In this document: one piece after another, positions 32,975 to 41,825 of the stretch | Layout of the letters: the number at the start of each line of letters is the position of its first letter | How positions within the stretch are numbered: position 1 is the first letter of the stretch | Assembly (NCBI RefSeq): GCF_016651435.1 | Contig: NZ_JAEPRJ010000001.1 | Span: 744,001-808,000 of the forward strand | Origin: Catonella massiliensis | GTDB lineage: Bacteria; Bacillota; Clostridia; Lachnospirales; Lachnospiraceae | Reading direction: 5' to 3' | DNA length: 64,000 bases | Notes under the pieces: generated by a model | What the model saw: the letters and a program-made list of their open reading frames with translations, nothing else | What the model was told of the DNA's origin: nothing | The model's database searches: none | Made by a program: the position numbers and the translations under genes

Positions 32975-35280
32975 TGGGTACACTGTTTCGTAAAATGCTT
33001 CGTGACATCTGGCGACTGAAATCTCAGTTCCTGTCGATATTTATCATGTGCGCTCTTGGAATGCTGATATACTCAGGTATCGAGGGAGTATGGAACGGTA
33101 TGGAGCAGGAAGAGATTGCCTATTTTAAGGATTCAAATCTGGCAGATATCTGGATCAATGGTCTCGGATTTGACAATGATGATATTGGACAGATAAAAGA
33201 GCTTGATGGGGTAAACGAAACCCAGCTTTCCGCTGTAGAAAGCGCATATCTGGATAGCGATTCCAATGTCAATATCTGTCTTATATCCAACAAAGACAAT
33301 AAAATATCAAAGCCTTTATGTATTAACGGAAATGAATATAAGCCAACAGAAGACGGCATCTGGCTGGATAAAGATTATGCAGACAATAAGAAAATCCATG
33401 TTGGTGACCAGATTCAGATATACTACGGTGAAAAAAGTCAAAAGTTAGAAGTTAAGGGATTGGTCTACAGCCCTGAGTATATCTGCTATACAGGTTCATC
33501 TACATCCACGGTGCCAGATCATTCGAAATATACCTATGGATTCATATCAGCAGATACTCTTTCTCAGATAGTCCCTAATGCAGCCTATAATCAGATAAAA
33601 ATTACTACAGATAATATAACTGACGTGGATTCACTGCGCTCAGATTTGAAAACTATTCTAGGTGATAAATATATGATGTGTTATGACAGAACGGAATACA
33701 CACCTGTATCTTCATACATAAATAAGATCGGGCAGATAAAAAAGATGTCTGTCATGTTTTCACTCGTATTTTTTCTTCTGGCACTCCTTACCATTTACAC
33801 AACTATGACAAGAATTGTCAGGAAGCAGCGTACACAGATCGGAATATTAAAGGCGCTTGGTTTTCATCCTCTTCAGATCCAGCTACATTATGCTGTTTAC
33901 GGACTTGTCATCAGCATTCCAGCAGCATTACTGGGCTATGAGCTTGCACCATATACAGTAACCCCTGTCCTTCTTTCTCTGCAGAAAAAGTTTTACAGCA
34001 TGCCTGAATGGCTGGGGCGTAATTCGTATTATTCAGTAATACTTATTGTACTGCTTATCACTATCTGTACCTTATCTGCCTGGATCTCATGCAGATCCAT
34101 CGTAGCTGAGACACCGGCTGATTTGCTCCGTGCTTCTGGCAGGCAGAGTCAGAAAAAGGTCTTTGCTGAACATTTTAAAGTTCTGTGGAACAGACTGAGC
34201 TTTGACTGGAGATGGATCATCCGAGATGCAGGACAGAACAAAATTCGTACAGCAATAGGAATTGTAGGCGTTTTAGGGAGCATGATGCTTCTGATGTCAA
34301 GCTTCGGATTAAAAGACACTATCAACATCGTAAACAGTGAGATTTATGGCAGGCAATACACTTATTATGAAAAGTTAAATCTCAGTATGTCTCCAACAGA
34401 GGATGAAGTCAAAAAAATAGAATCTCTTCTGTCAGGCGACTGTCAGTGGGTAAGCGAACAGTCATGTGAGGCAAAAAGCTCAATGTCTGTTCATTCTGAA
34501 AGTCTGTTTATTATTGGTCAGGGTTATTTTTTCACGACATATGATACTGATGGAAATGTGCTGGAACTGCCTGATGATGGAATAATTCTATCCGGTTCTT
34601 CAGCCAGGGATCTGAATGTGAAAGAAAACGGATTTATCAGCATACTTATAGCGGGAAAGAGAAATTATCTGAAGGTCTCCCAGATAGCAGATATAAACAG
34701 CCCTCAGGGAATATTTATGTCGCAGTCATACTGGAAATCGCTTGGCAATACATTTACAGCCAGCGCATTATTGGCAGATGACAACATGAATCTGGACGAT
34801 GTGAGGCAGATGTCTGTTATCAAAGATTCAGTCAAGTTGAAGAAACAATACAGTGAGTCAGAGGAATTGCTGGACAGCGTTCAAGGAGTGATCATACTTC
34901 TAATCGTAGCAGCCATTCTTCTAAGTATTGTGATCCAGTATAATCTCGGATTATTGAACTTTACAGAAAAATACAGAGAATATGCCACACTTCGTGTTCT
35001 CGGCAGCTACAATACAGATATAAAGAGTCTTATCTTTAAAAGCAGCCTGATCACCATGGTGACAGGGTGGATAATTGGCTCGATTGCCGGATGGTATTTT
35101 CTTGGACTATATGTCAGAACAGTCTCAACAACCACGATTTCATATTCACCTCATTTACGATTGATATCATATATAATTGTTTCATTGATCGTCGTAGGCT
35201 GCTCTCTTTTGATCCAGCTTATGGTATGCAGGTTAACAGCACATATAGATATGGTCGAATCGTTGAAGTCGGTCGAATAA
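32974..35280 (+). CDS. FtsX-like ABC transporter permease
   Basis: A 768-residue membrane protein with two FtsX-type repeats. An N-terminal span (about 15-35) is followed by an extracytoplasmic domain, then three spans (about 255-400), one span near 425-445, a second extracytoplasmic domain, and three more spans (about 635-755). This MacB/YknZ-like layout serves export or mechanotransmission rather than channel-like transport. RKQRTQIGILKALGFH and EKYREYATLRVLGSY are the paired coupling helices. With the ATPase it forms a complete transporter under the upstream TetR regulator. Substrate unknown; antimicrobial or lipid export is typical. Confidence 0.88.
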   Translation: MGTLFRKMLRDIWRLKSQFLSIFIMCALGMLIYSGIEGVWNGMEQEEIAYFKDSNLADIWINGLGFDNDDIGQIKELDGVNETQLSAVESAYLDSDSNVNICLISNKDNKISKPLCINGNEYKPTEDGIWLDKDYADNKKIHVGDQIQIYYGEKSQKLEVKGLVYSPEYICYTGSSTSTVPDHSKYTYGFISADTLSQIVPNAAYNQIKITTDNITDVDSLRSDLKTILGDKYMMCYDRTEYTPVSSYINKIGQIKKMSVMFSLVFFLLALLTIYTTMTRIVRKQRTQIGILKALGFHPLQIQLHYAVYGLVISIPAALLGYELAPYTVTPVLLSLQKKFYSMPEWLGRNSYYSVILIVLLITICTLSAWISCRSIVAETPADLLRASGRQSQKKVFAEHFKVLWNRLSFDWRWIIRDAGQNKIRTAIGIVGVLGSMMLLMSSFGLKDTINIVNSEIYGRQYTYYEKLNLSMSPTEDEVKKIESLLSGDCQWVSEQSCEAKSSMSVHSESLFIIGQGYFFTTYDTDGNVLELPDDGIILSGSSARDLNVKENGFISILIAGKRNYLKVSQIADINSPQGIFMSQSYWKSLGNTFTASALLADDNMNLDDVRQMSVIKDSVKLKKQYSESEELLDSVQGVIILLIVAAILLSIVIQYNLGLLNFTEKYREYATLRVLGSYNTDIKSLIFKSSLITMVTGWIIGSIAGWYFLGLYVRTVSTTTISYSPHLRLISYIIVSLIVVGCSLLIQLMVCRLTAHIDMVESLKSVE

Positions 35281-35389
35281 AATGTTGTCTTAAGAAAAAA
35301 TAACCGCCGTCTGCAGATATTTAAAATCCTGTGCGAGATTACCGCACCGGGTTAACTGCAGTACGCCTAGTGGTGCACGTTTCTAACAG

Positions 35390-35745
35390 GTTCAGAGCCT
35401 GAATTTATAGAAGATGACGTATTTAAAATCATTATTCCCCTGTCTGTCGGTTCGAGGACAAAGGTAGGCCCAGAGACTTCTCTTGTAGCAAGTGGTCAAG
35501 TCAAGTGGTCAAGTCAAGTGATCAAGTTGATTAAAAGATGATCGGAGTCAAGCTGGATATTGTGAAACTTAATGAATTGCTGCACAGAAGCCAGGACAAG
35601 AGCTGAAATACAGGAATTTTGTGATATTAGTTCCAGGGACTATTTCCGGAAAAAGATTTTGATGCCGTTACTTAACAGCGGCAGACTGAAACGCACAATC
35701 CCTGAAAAGCCAAACAGCAGCAAGCAGAAATATATAAAGGCATAA
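35390..35745 (+). pseudogene. Remnant of an AlbA_2/HATPase_c_4-type ATP-binding protein
   Basis: Two fragments in different frames. The first (about 35390-35541) reads GSEPEFIEDDVFKIIIPLSV, then a Ser-Gly-Gln-Val-type linker encoded by tandem copies of AAGTGGTCAAGTC, and stops. The second (about 35578-35745) reads RTRAEIQEFCDISSRDYFRK, then LMPLLNSGRLKRTIPEKPN and stops. This is the typical C-terminal end of the predicted regulators with AlbA_2 DNA-binding and HATPase_c_4 domains. The N-terminal two thirds are absent. Confidence 0.6.
35491..35530 (+). repeat. Short tandem repeat AAGTGGTCAAGTC
   Basis: About three imperfect copies of a 13-15 bp unit, encoding the SGQV-like linker of the relic. 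A related stretch (AGTGGTCAAGTTGTCAAGT) recurs at about 37646-37665 after abiEii, also followed by a GATCAAAAGGTGAT-type tail, suggesting a second relic of the same gene type. Confidence 0.6.
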
Positions 35746-35749
35746 ACAA

Positions 35750-35850
35750 GTGGTATGCTTCTTTCAGCTATTCACAGTGAAGAGGGCGAGGAGAGACTTA
35801 ACCTTCTTATGGTAGATAACAGAATACCAGCTGGGGCGAAGTTGTACTAG
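35750..35850 (+). pseudogene. Duplicate of the lysS 3' end (right copy)
   Basis: Encodes SGMLLSAIHSEEGEERLNLL and on to PAGAKLY and a stop, identical in protein sequence to the end of lysS at 31220-31320 but with eight synonymous changes. It has no start codon and follows directly after a relic gene. It marks the right boundary of the island inserted behind lysS and was probably once the end of a complete lysS. Confidence 0.9.
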
Positions 35851-35907
35851 AAGAAAGCTTGTTGCTTTTAAGGTGTATTTAGAAATAAGAAAATTGAATA
35901 ACAATGT

Positions 35908-35937
35908 AAAACGCTCGGATTAGTCCGGGCGTTTTTT
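35908..35937 (+). terminator. Terminator behind the lysS end copy
   Basis: AAAACGCTCGGA pairs with TCCGGGCGTTTT around a 4-nt loop, followed by T residues. It may be the ancestral lysS terminator. Confidence 0.85.
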
Positions 35938-36114
35938 GTCGGAATTTTCTATCTAAAAATATGTATTTACTTTAGCTAATAAATTTTTTAGATAAGATCA
36001 AAGGAAAAAGCCAAATTACATTGACATTTAGTGGATTAAAAAGTATAATATAATTATTAAACTATACAAAAATATATAGATAATTGTATAATATAATTAA
36101 AAGAGGTAATTGTG

Positions 36115-36708
36115 ATGAGTAAAAGCCTTAGATCAATTTTTGATAAATATGGTGGAATAATGAGTACTGCTGAACTTAAAGAGGAAGGTTTTTATTATAA
36201 GAAGATTCAGAATGCGCTGGAAGAAGGTGAGATAGAGCAGGTAAGGAGAGGATATTATCAATATTTGGGCGAGCATTCGTTTTCTGATATACCTGTTATA
36301 ACCAGATTATTTCCAGATGGAGTAATATGTATGGAAAGTGCACTGGATTTTTATGGATATACTGACAGGACTCCATCTGCTTGGCACTTGGCGGTGGATA
36401 ATAAAAGCACGAGGACAAGGTTTTATATTGATTATCCTATTATAAAGCCCCATTTTATTAAAAGAGAGAGATATAAGGTGGGAATAGAAGAAGCAGAAAT
36501 TGATGGTAAATTGGTCAAGATTTATAATAGAGAAAGAACAATTTGCGATCTTCTTCTTCATAGAAATAAAGTCGATGGAGAAGTATTCAATACAGCCATT
36601 CAAAGATATATTCAAGATCCCGACAAGGTTACTGCGAGATTGGTGAAATATGCGAAGCAACTTCAAGTGGAAAAAAAGGTGAGGGAGGTTCTGGGGGTAT
36701 GGCTTTGA
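36115..36708 (+). CDS. AbiEi-type antitoxin
   Basis: A 197-residue protein with an N-terminal winged-helix part (LRSIFDKYGGIMSTAELKEEGFYYKKIQNALEEGEIEQVRRGYYQ) and a C-terminal domain of the AbiEi_1/AbiEi_4 type (VICMESALDFYGYTDRTPSAWHLAV, RTICDLLLHRNKV). It is the antitoxin and autorepressor of a type IV-like AbiE system. The start is ATG 36115, behind AAGAGGT; GTG 36112 is also in frame. The toxin gene overlaps its last 10 nt, as usual for this pair. Confidence 0.85.
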   Translation: MSKSLRSIFDKYGGIMSTAELKEEGFYYKKIQNALEEGEIEQVRRGYYQYLGEHSFSDIPVITRLFPDGVICMESALDFYGYTDRTPSAWHLAVDNKSTRTRFYIDYPIIKPHFIKRERYKVGIEEAEIDGKLVKIYNRERTICDLLLHRNKVDGEVFNTAIQRYIQDPDKVTARLVKYAKQLQVEKKVREVLGVWL

Positions 36709-37598
36709 AAAACATAGCTGCATCAGTTTTAGCAAGATTGAAGAATCAGTCAAAAGAAGAAGGGATATCATTTCAGCTGGTACTTCAACTTTTTGCTCAG
36801 GAAGAATTCTTAAGAAAACTATCTGTGTCTAGGTACTCCGATAATTTGATACTAAAAGGTGGAATGTTCATCTACACACTTACAGAATTTGATTCCAGAC
36901 CTACTAGAGACATAGACTTTATGATTAGAGAACTTCATGGAAGCCTTGAGAATATAAGGCAAACAATGGAGTGTATATGTAATGTCAGCACAGGAAATGA
37001 TTTTATAAAGCTTGAGGTTTTGGACACAGAGCCAATTACAGTCGATAAAAAATATCCTGGTGTGAAGACTATGCTTATTGGTAGAATTGAGAAAGTGAGA
37101 ATTCCATTTTCTATTGATATAGGTATTGATGATGTAATTGTGCCAATCCCTGTAAAAAGAACTATTGTTACAAGACTTTCTGGTTTTGTATCACCTGAGG
37201 TTTTTACATATTCGTTGGAGAGTACAATTGCAGAGAAATTTGATGCAATTCTTCAGAGGATGTCTGGAACAAGTAGAATGAAGGACTTTTATGATATTTA
37301 TTATCTTTGTGGGATATTTGATTTTGAAGGTATTGTCCTTACGCAAGCACTTAGAAGCACTTTAACACACAGAAATAGGGTGTTACAAACAGATGCCTTC
37401 ACAGAAATCAGAGAATTTAAGGATAACGTTGTATTAAATACTCAGTGGACTGCATTTGATCCTGTAAAGAACTCGAAATTATTATTTGAAGAAGTAATAG
37501 ATAGGCTTATTACATTTATTGAACCTATTTATGAGATGTTGATAGCAAATCAAGATTTTAATAAAAACTGGAGTTGTAAAAGTAAAATGTGGAATTAA
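36699..37598 (+). CDS. AbiEii/AbiGii nucleotidyltransferase toxin
   Basis: A 299-residue nucleotidyltransferase-like toxin of the AbiEii family. The catalytic motif LKGGM (residues 52-56) plus TRDIDF (69-74) supplies the GG and the metal-binding aspartates, and ESTIAEKFDAIL with RMKDFYDIYYL is the third conserved block. Related toxins add nucleotides to tRNA. ATG 36699 overlaps the antitoxin gene. Key residues are intact, so the pair looks functional. It is a phage-defence-type module located next to the lysS-bounded island. Confidence 0.88.
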   Translation: MALKNIAASVLARLKNQSKEEGISFQLVLQLFAQEEFLRKLSVSRYSDNLILKGGMFIYTLTEFDSRPTRDIDFMIRELHGSLENIRQTMECICNVSTGNDFIKLEVLDTEPITVDKKYPGVKTMLIGRIEKVRIPFSIDIGIDDVIVPIPVKRTIVTRLSGFVSPEVFTYSLESTIAEKFDAILQRMSGTSRMKDFYDIYYLCGIFDFEGIVLTQALRSTLTHRNRVLQTDAFTEIREFKDNVVLNTQWTAFDPVKNSKLLFEEVIDRLITFIEPIYEMLIANQDFNKNWSCKSKMWN

Positions 37599-37757
37599 AA
37601 GAATGCCTACTGATAGCTATTTTTATCTCTTAGTGGGCATTTAAAGTGGTCAAGTTGTCAAGTCGATCAAAAGGTGATTGGAGTTTAATTGATAGATTAT
37701 GGTATACTGTAATAAAGCAATGTGAGTTAATATTACAAAAGTTTAGGAGACACAAAA

Positions 37758-38558
37758 ATGTCAAATCAAACAGATATAATCATACATGAGATAGAAGCAG
37801 AAAAGCTTCGTAGAGAAAATCTCACTGTGGAAGAATTAAAGAAAGCTTACAATAAGCTGGCAGAGCATAATTTCCCAGGAGCAGAAAGAATTAAATTTAT
37901 AGCTGACTTAGGTGGCAGCAGGGAAATTGCCTATCACTATGAACTTATCTGTAAGGACTTAAAAGAAGGTAATAGGTTAAATATATCAAGTAGCTTTGAC
38001 AGGCACGGAAAAGAAGGACTTGAGTTTTTACTTTGTGAACTTGATAAAACTGAGGATGAGGAAGAAAAGGTAAATACAGCTTATCTGATGGCGGAAAATC
38101 TGTCTAAAATGAAACACAGAGATTTTTATATAGATTTTTGTGATAGATTAAATCCTATACTAGCTTTGCTTTTAGCAACAAAGGACAGTAAGCTTAGGCA
38201 GAAGGTAATCATAGCATTAGGCTGGGTTGGATCCGAGAGAGAAGCAGATATCTTATCAAAGCGGATGCTTATTGATGAAGATGAGCTTTGCAGGGCTTGG
38301 TCAGCTTCGAGCCTCATGCAAATGTCATTTCATAGGATAAAAACAGAGACAATATGTAAGCTTTCTGCTAAAGCATTTATGCAAGCTATTGAAGCTGAGA
38401 AAGATATCGAGGCTTCTGCGATAATGATAGAAGCGGCGCAGACTTTGTTTAGAAAGCGCTGGCTGCGAACATCTGATATAGATAATACGGATGATGAAAA
38501 AGTAGAAAAGGCAAGAAAATCCGCTGTGAAATTTTTAGATAAGTATGATATAATGTGA
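37758..38558 (+). CDS. HEAT-repeat-like helical protein
   Basis: A 266-residue, all-helical, acidic soluble protein. The part from about 60 to 230 has repeating helical pairs resembling HEAT repeats (for example KDSKLRQKVIIALGWVGSEREADILSKRM followed by CRAWSASSLMQMSF). Such repeats bind proteins or nucleic acids; no partner can be named. ATG 37758 follows TAGGAGA. It stands between the AbiE pair and the YgbA-like/Fic pair, on the same strand. Confidence 0.6.
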   Translation: MSNQTDIIIHEIEAEKLRRENLTVEELKKAYNKLAEHNFPGAERIKFIADLGGSREIAYHYELICKDLKEGNRLNISSSFDRHGKEGLEFLLCELDKTEDEEEKVNTAYLMAENLSKMKHRDFYIDFCDRLNPILALLLATKDSKLRQKVIIALGWVGSEREADILSKRMLIDEDELCRAWSASSLMQMSFHRIKTETICKLSAKAFMQAIEAEKDIEASAIMIEAAQTLFRKRWLRTSDIDNTDDEKVEKARKSAVKFLDKYDIM

Positions 38559-38671
38559 AGGCTGAGCTTAGTACTTGTGATATGATGATACAGAAGTAAG
38601 GTGATTATTATACTTAAAACATTTGAATATAAACCACAAGGTGGAGTTTAAATTTCGGAAGGTAAATCTCT

Positions 38672-39004
38672 ATGGATAAGATAGAAAAGAAAAGGCAGAA
38701 CGATAAAGATATCGTAGCATTTATGATAAGGTGGTATTGCAAAAAGAAGCATGGAAAGAAGGAGGGGCTTTGTCCTTCCTGCAAGGAGTTACACGACTAT
38801 GCTATGTTTCGCATAGACCGTTGCCCCTTTATGGAGACAAAGACATTTTGCTCAAACTGTAAGTCGCACTGCTACAGTCCTGAGATGAGGGGTAAAATCA
38901 AAGATGTAATGCGGTTTTCAGGACCAAGACTACTGCTTAGTCATCCGATTTTAGCTATCAGACATGTAATTGATACAATTAAGAATAAAAGAAGAGGGAA
39001 ATAA
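38672..39004 (+). CDS. YgbA-like (nitrous oxide-stimulated promoter family) protein
   Basis: A 110-residue basic protein with conserved cysteines: GLCPSCKELHDYAMFRIDRCPF and TFCSNCKSHCYSPEMRGKI. This pattern matches the YgbA family named after a nitrous oxide-stimulated promoter; members are linked to recovery from nitrosative stress. The cysteines probably bind a metal. The stop overlaps the fic start by 1 nt (AATGA-type junction), so translation is coupled. Confidence 0.8.
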   Translation: MDKIEKKRQNDKDIVAFMIRWYCKKKHGKKEGLCPSCKELHDYAMFRIDRCPFMETKTFCSNCKSHCYSPEMRGKIKDVMRFSGPRLLLSHPILAIRHVIDTIKNKRRGK

Positions 39005-39609
39005 TGACGATAGATAATAAACTTGGAATAACCGACTCATTTAAGCTTGCCAATGAAGAAGAGAGAATAAGTAAGAAAAAGGCTATAGACTTGTTTCAAA
39101 CAGATTTTATGAATGAATTAAAGCCTGGAAGTCTTGAAGCACTTGTTAAAATCCATCGCCATTTATTTGAAGACATATATGAATTTGCAGGTCAGCTAAG
39201 AACGGTTAATATAGCAAAAGGAAATTTTAGATTTGCCCCAACAATCTATCTTAATGAGGCTCTTAAAAGCATAGAGAAAATGCCACAGTCTACCTTTGAT
39301 GAGATAATTGAGAAATATGTCGAAATGAACATTGCCCATCCTTTTAGGGAAGGCAACGGGAGAAGTGCAAGGATATGGCTTGATTTAATATTAAAATCTG
39401 AACTTAAAAAGGTGGTGGATTGGAGCAAAGTAGATAAAGACGATTATTTATTAGCGATGGAAAGAAGTCCGGTCAAGGATATCGAAATCAAGACTCTTTT
39501 ATTTTCGGCTTTGACTGATAAAACAGACGACAGAGAGGTTTTTATGAAAGGCCTTGATTACAGCTATTATTATGAGGGCTATGCTACTTACAAGGCAGAT
39601 GAATTATAA
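39004..39609 (+). CDS. Fic-domain AMP-transferase, class III
   Basis: A 201-residue Fic enzyme. The active-site motif HPFREGNGR (residues 112-120) is perfect, and the beta-hairpin flap lies around 65-85. The C-terminal helix contains SYYYEG (187-192), matching the inhibitory motif (S/T)xxxE(G/N). In class III proteins this motif blocks ATP binding from within the same protein, so no separate antitoxin is needed and none is seen. The target is unknown. ATG 39004 overlaps the YgbA-like gene. A terminator follows at 39625-39662. Confidence 0.88.
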   Translation: MTIDNKLGITDSFKLANEEERISKKKAIDLFQTDFMNELKPGSLEALVKIHRHLFEDIYEFAGQLRTVNIAKGNFRFAPTIYLNEALKSIEKMPQSTFDEIIEKYVEMNIAHPFREGNGRSARIWLDLILKSELKKVVDWSKVDKDDYLLAMERSPVKDIEIKTLLFSALTDKTDDREVFMKGLDYSYYYEGYATYKADEL

Positions 39610-39624
39610 ATATATTTCAAAAAT

Positions 39625-39662
39625 AAAAAGTGACTATCACAACTTGAGACAGTCACTTTTTT
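39625..39662. terminator. Terminator between fic and the convergent hydrolase gene
   Basis: AAAAAGTGACT pairs with AGTCACTTTTTT around a 15-nt loop; A and T tracts on both sides allow bidirectional use. Confidence 0.8.
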
Positions 39663-39696
39663 ATTGGCTGGAAGCATTTTATATTGATTTTAGAGA

Positions 39697-40905
39697 TTAT
39701 TTAGAAGCCTTGGTATTTTCCAAATCTAATATAAAGGTATGCTCTTTTTCACCAAAATGCTCATTATCTACCCAGATAGCGGTCTTGTCAGTGAGATTGT
39801 AGACAACGCTGTGGATGGTTAAGGAGTTGCTATCCTCATTGTTCATCCCTCTACGGCCAACTATTGCAAGAGTTTTCATTCCTTCCTCTTCGTCTACCAG
39901 CACTCCGCCCTTTGGTGCAAGAGCAGCCTCAAGCATCTTAAGGCGGTCAACTCCGTGTGCCTCTTTTTCAGGCACATCTTTATAATATCCGTCTGAAAGT
40001 ATGTAGTTGGTAATTATCTGATAGTTGCCATCCCTAGCAGGGTCGTTATAGATAATATTTAGCTTTCTCTTTGAAGCATCGTTATCGGTAGAATCGGTAC
40101 CATTTACCCATTCTAAGATGGCGCTTTTACCTGTAGCATCTGCAATCATATAGTGATAAGAGGTCTTGGCTGAGTCATGCAGATCATACTTTTGAATCAT
40201 TTCAACGGCCTCATCAACATTGTCCGCATAGTCAAGAACCATCCTAAGCATAGTAGTGCTGGTAAGGTCTGGCTTATCGGTATTTACATCGGTAGGAACG
40301 GTATTTTCGCCCTGATAGGACATAAATATTCCACAGCTCACCCCTGCATCATTTACTCCATCAAGGGGTGCGTAGGGAGCAGCCAGACATAGTATCTTAT
40401 CTTTTAAGCCTGTGATACCTGTATCGATATTAACGCTGACAAACTGAAGGTCAACAGTTGAAACTGAAGCATGTCTGCCCCCGCCGGGATTGGTATGGAC
40501 TATCATAGTGTTTGTCTTTTTAAAATCATAGTTTCGTCCGAAAATGCGCTTGCCGTCTGAGGTTGAGGCAGTAAAAGCTGAGCAGGCAATTTCGGAATTC
40601 TTAATCTTCATAGGGATGATTCCCTTGGTAATCTTCCCGGTTATAAAGCTTATAAGCTCGGTATCATTCTTAGCGCCGTTCTCCTTAAGAAATTCATCAA
40701 AATAATAATCTCCGGATACCTTCATTGTGTAGACAGCTCCATCGCCATGCTCCGGATTGGCATCGCTGATTTTCTTTATAGAGGTCACGCTTGATATCTC
40801 GTTGTGCCAGAGTACAAATACAGCAATTAGAAGAATGATAAATATACAGGCTATCCCTATGAAAAAAACGGAAATAAGCCTGACAGCTCTTTTTTTAGTA
40901 TTCAT
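39697..40905 (-). CDS. Linear amide C-N hydrolase (Ntn hydrolase) with membrane anchor
   Basis: A 402-residue protein with an N-terminal membrane span (about residues 10-33) followed by an Ntn-hydrolase domain of the choloylglycine hydrolase/penicillin acylase or C45 type. The presumed nucleophile is the cysteine in CSAFTASTSDGKRIFGRNYDF; the RNYDF stretch carries the conserved Arg-Asn-x-Asp of the family. Processing before the cysteine would be needed if it follows the family mechanism. The enzyme would act outside the cytoplasm on amide-linked molecules; a bile-salt or acyl-homoserine target is not supported by sequence alone. Divergent from tetR at 41082. Confidence 0.75.
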   Translation of the reverse strand: MNTKKRAVRLISVFFIGIACIFIILLIAVFVLWHNEISSVTSIKKISDANPEHGDGAVYTMKVSGDYYFDEFLKENGAKNDTELISFITGKITKGIIPMKIKNSEIACSAFTASTSDGKRIFGRNYDFKKTNTMIVHTNPGGGRHASVSTVDLQFVSVNIDTGITGLKDKILCLAAPYAPLDGVNDAGVSCGIFMSYQGENTVPTDVNTDKPDLTSTTMLRMVLDYADNVDEAVEMIQKYDLHDSAKTSYHYMIADATGKSAILEWVNGTDSTDNDASKRKLNIIYNDPARDGNYQIITNYILSDGYYKDVPEKEAHGVDRLKMLEAALAPKGGVLVDEEEGMKTLAIVGRRGMNNEDSNSLTIHSVVYNLTDKTAIWVDNEHFGEKEHTFILDLENTKASK

Positions 40906-40955
40906 TTTAACTCCTTTTTGTTGAATTAATAGTTTCTTGGGGTTACAATAAGTTT

Positions 40956-41037
40956 GTCGACACCTGTTGCTTTAACCAGACTATTATACTTTTATGATAA
41001 TAATCTATCAATCATCAAATTGCTTACAGGTGTTGAC
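40956..41037. promoter_or_regulatory. Inverted repeat in the divergent hydrolase/tetR space
   Basis: GTCGACACCTGT at 40956-40967 and ACAGGTGTTGAC at 41026-41037 are inverted copies (11 of 12) 58 bp apart. Each contains a possible -35 element reading outward toward its own gene, so a TetR protein bound at both could control both directions. Confidence 0.5.
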
Positions 41038-41081
41038 TTAAACAACACTTACTATAAAAATGTTGCTAAATGGAGAATACT

Positions 41082-41633
41082 ATGGATGTAAGAGTTAAGT
41101 TAACCAAAAAAATGATATTTGAGGCTTTTCTAAACATTCTAAAGAATAAGCCTATAGCCAAGATGACTGTGAAAGAAATCTGCTTTGCCGCAGGCATTAA
41201 TAGAACTACATTTTATAAGTACTATAAGGATACCTATGATTTGTTGGAGCAGATAGAAGATGAGCTTATTGACAATTTGCAGGCTAATTTAGAGCATATT
41301 GACAAGTCAAGCCTCTCCGATATATTTACAATTATTCTAACTGATATCTCTGAAAAAAGGAAGCTTTATGTTGCCTTATTTTCTGAGAGTCAGGGCAAGG
41401 TATTTCGCAAAAGGCTGTTTTCGCTTTGCTATGAAGATAATAAGAAAGTATTACTTGAGTACTTCCCAGGACTTCCTGAAGATAAGCAGGAATGGATGTA
41501 TTACTTTATAGCAGATGGATGTAATAGTGTCCTTAAGCAGTGGATACAAGGTGGGTTTAAGCAGTCTATAGAAGAATTGGTTGATTTTTTGATAAAGTTG
41601 ATAGGAGCAGTTAACAAATTTGCAGAATTGTAA
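41082..41633 (+). CDS. TetR/AcrR-family regulator
   Basis: A 183-residue regulator with N-terminal helix-turn-helix (TKKMIFEAFLNILKNKPIAKMTVKEICFAAGINRTTFYKYYKDTYDLL) and a C-terminal domain resembling the TetR_C group of DhaS-like regulators (YYFIADGCNSVLKQWIQGGF). ATG 41082 is preferred over ATG 41070 because GGAGA lies just before it. It is divergent from the Ntn hydrolase and is likely its regulator. Confidence 0.87.
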   Translation: MDVRVKLTKKMIFEAFLNILKNKPIAKMTVKEICFAAGINRTTFYKYYKDTYDLLEQIEDELIDNLQANLEHIDKSSLSDIFTIILTDISEKRKLYVALFSESQGKVFRKRLFSLCYEDNKKVLLEYFPGLPEDKQEWMYYFIADGCNSVLKQWIQGGFKQSIEELVDFLIKLIGAVNKFAEL

Positions 41634-41825
41634 TAATATGATGCGGTCTTAAACAATAATAAGTTCTATTACAATAAAACCATAAACGAATTTTTATGCT
41701 TTTGCTACTTGTATTATAAAAAAACTTTTAGTTGAAATAATTATATGGTATAATGAACTTTGTTATTGAATTAATCTTAAGGATGATTAGTTAATGAAAT
41801 ATTTTAATTTTTGGAGGATGGGTTA

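Noticed and set aside
35430-35480. GGTTCGAGGAC resembling a tRNA T-arm
   Set aside because: No acceptor, D or anticodon stems can be drawn; the stretch is coding sequence of the ATP-binding relic.
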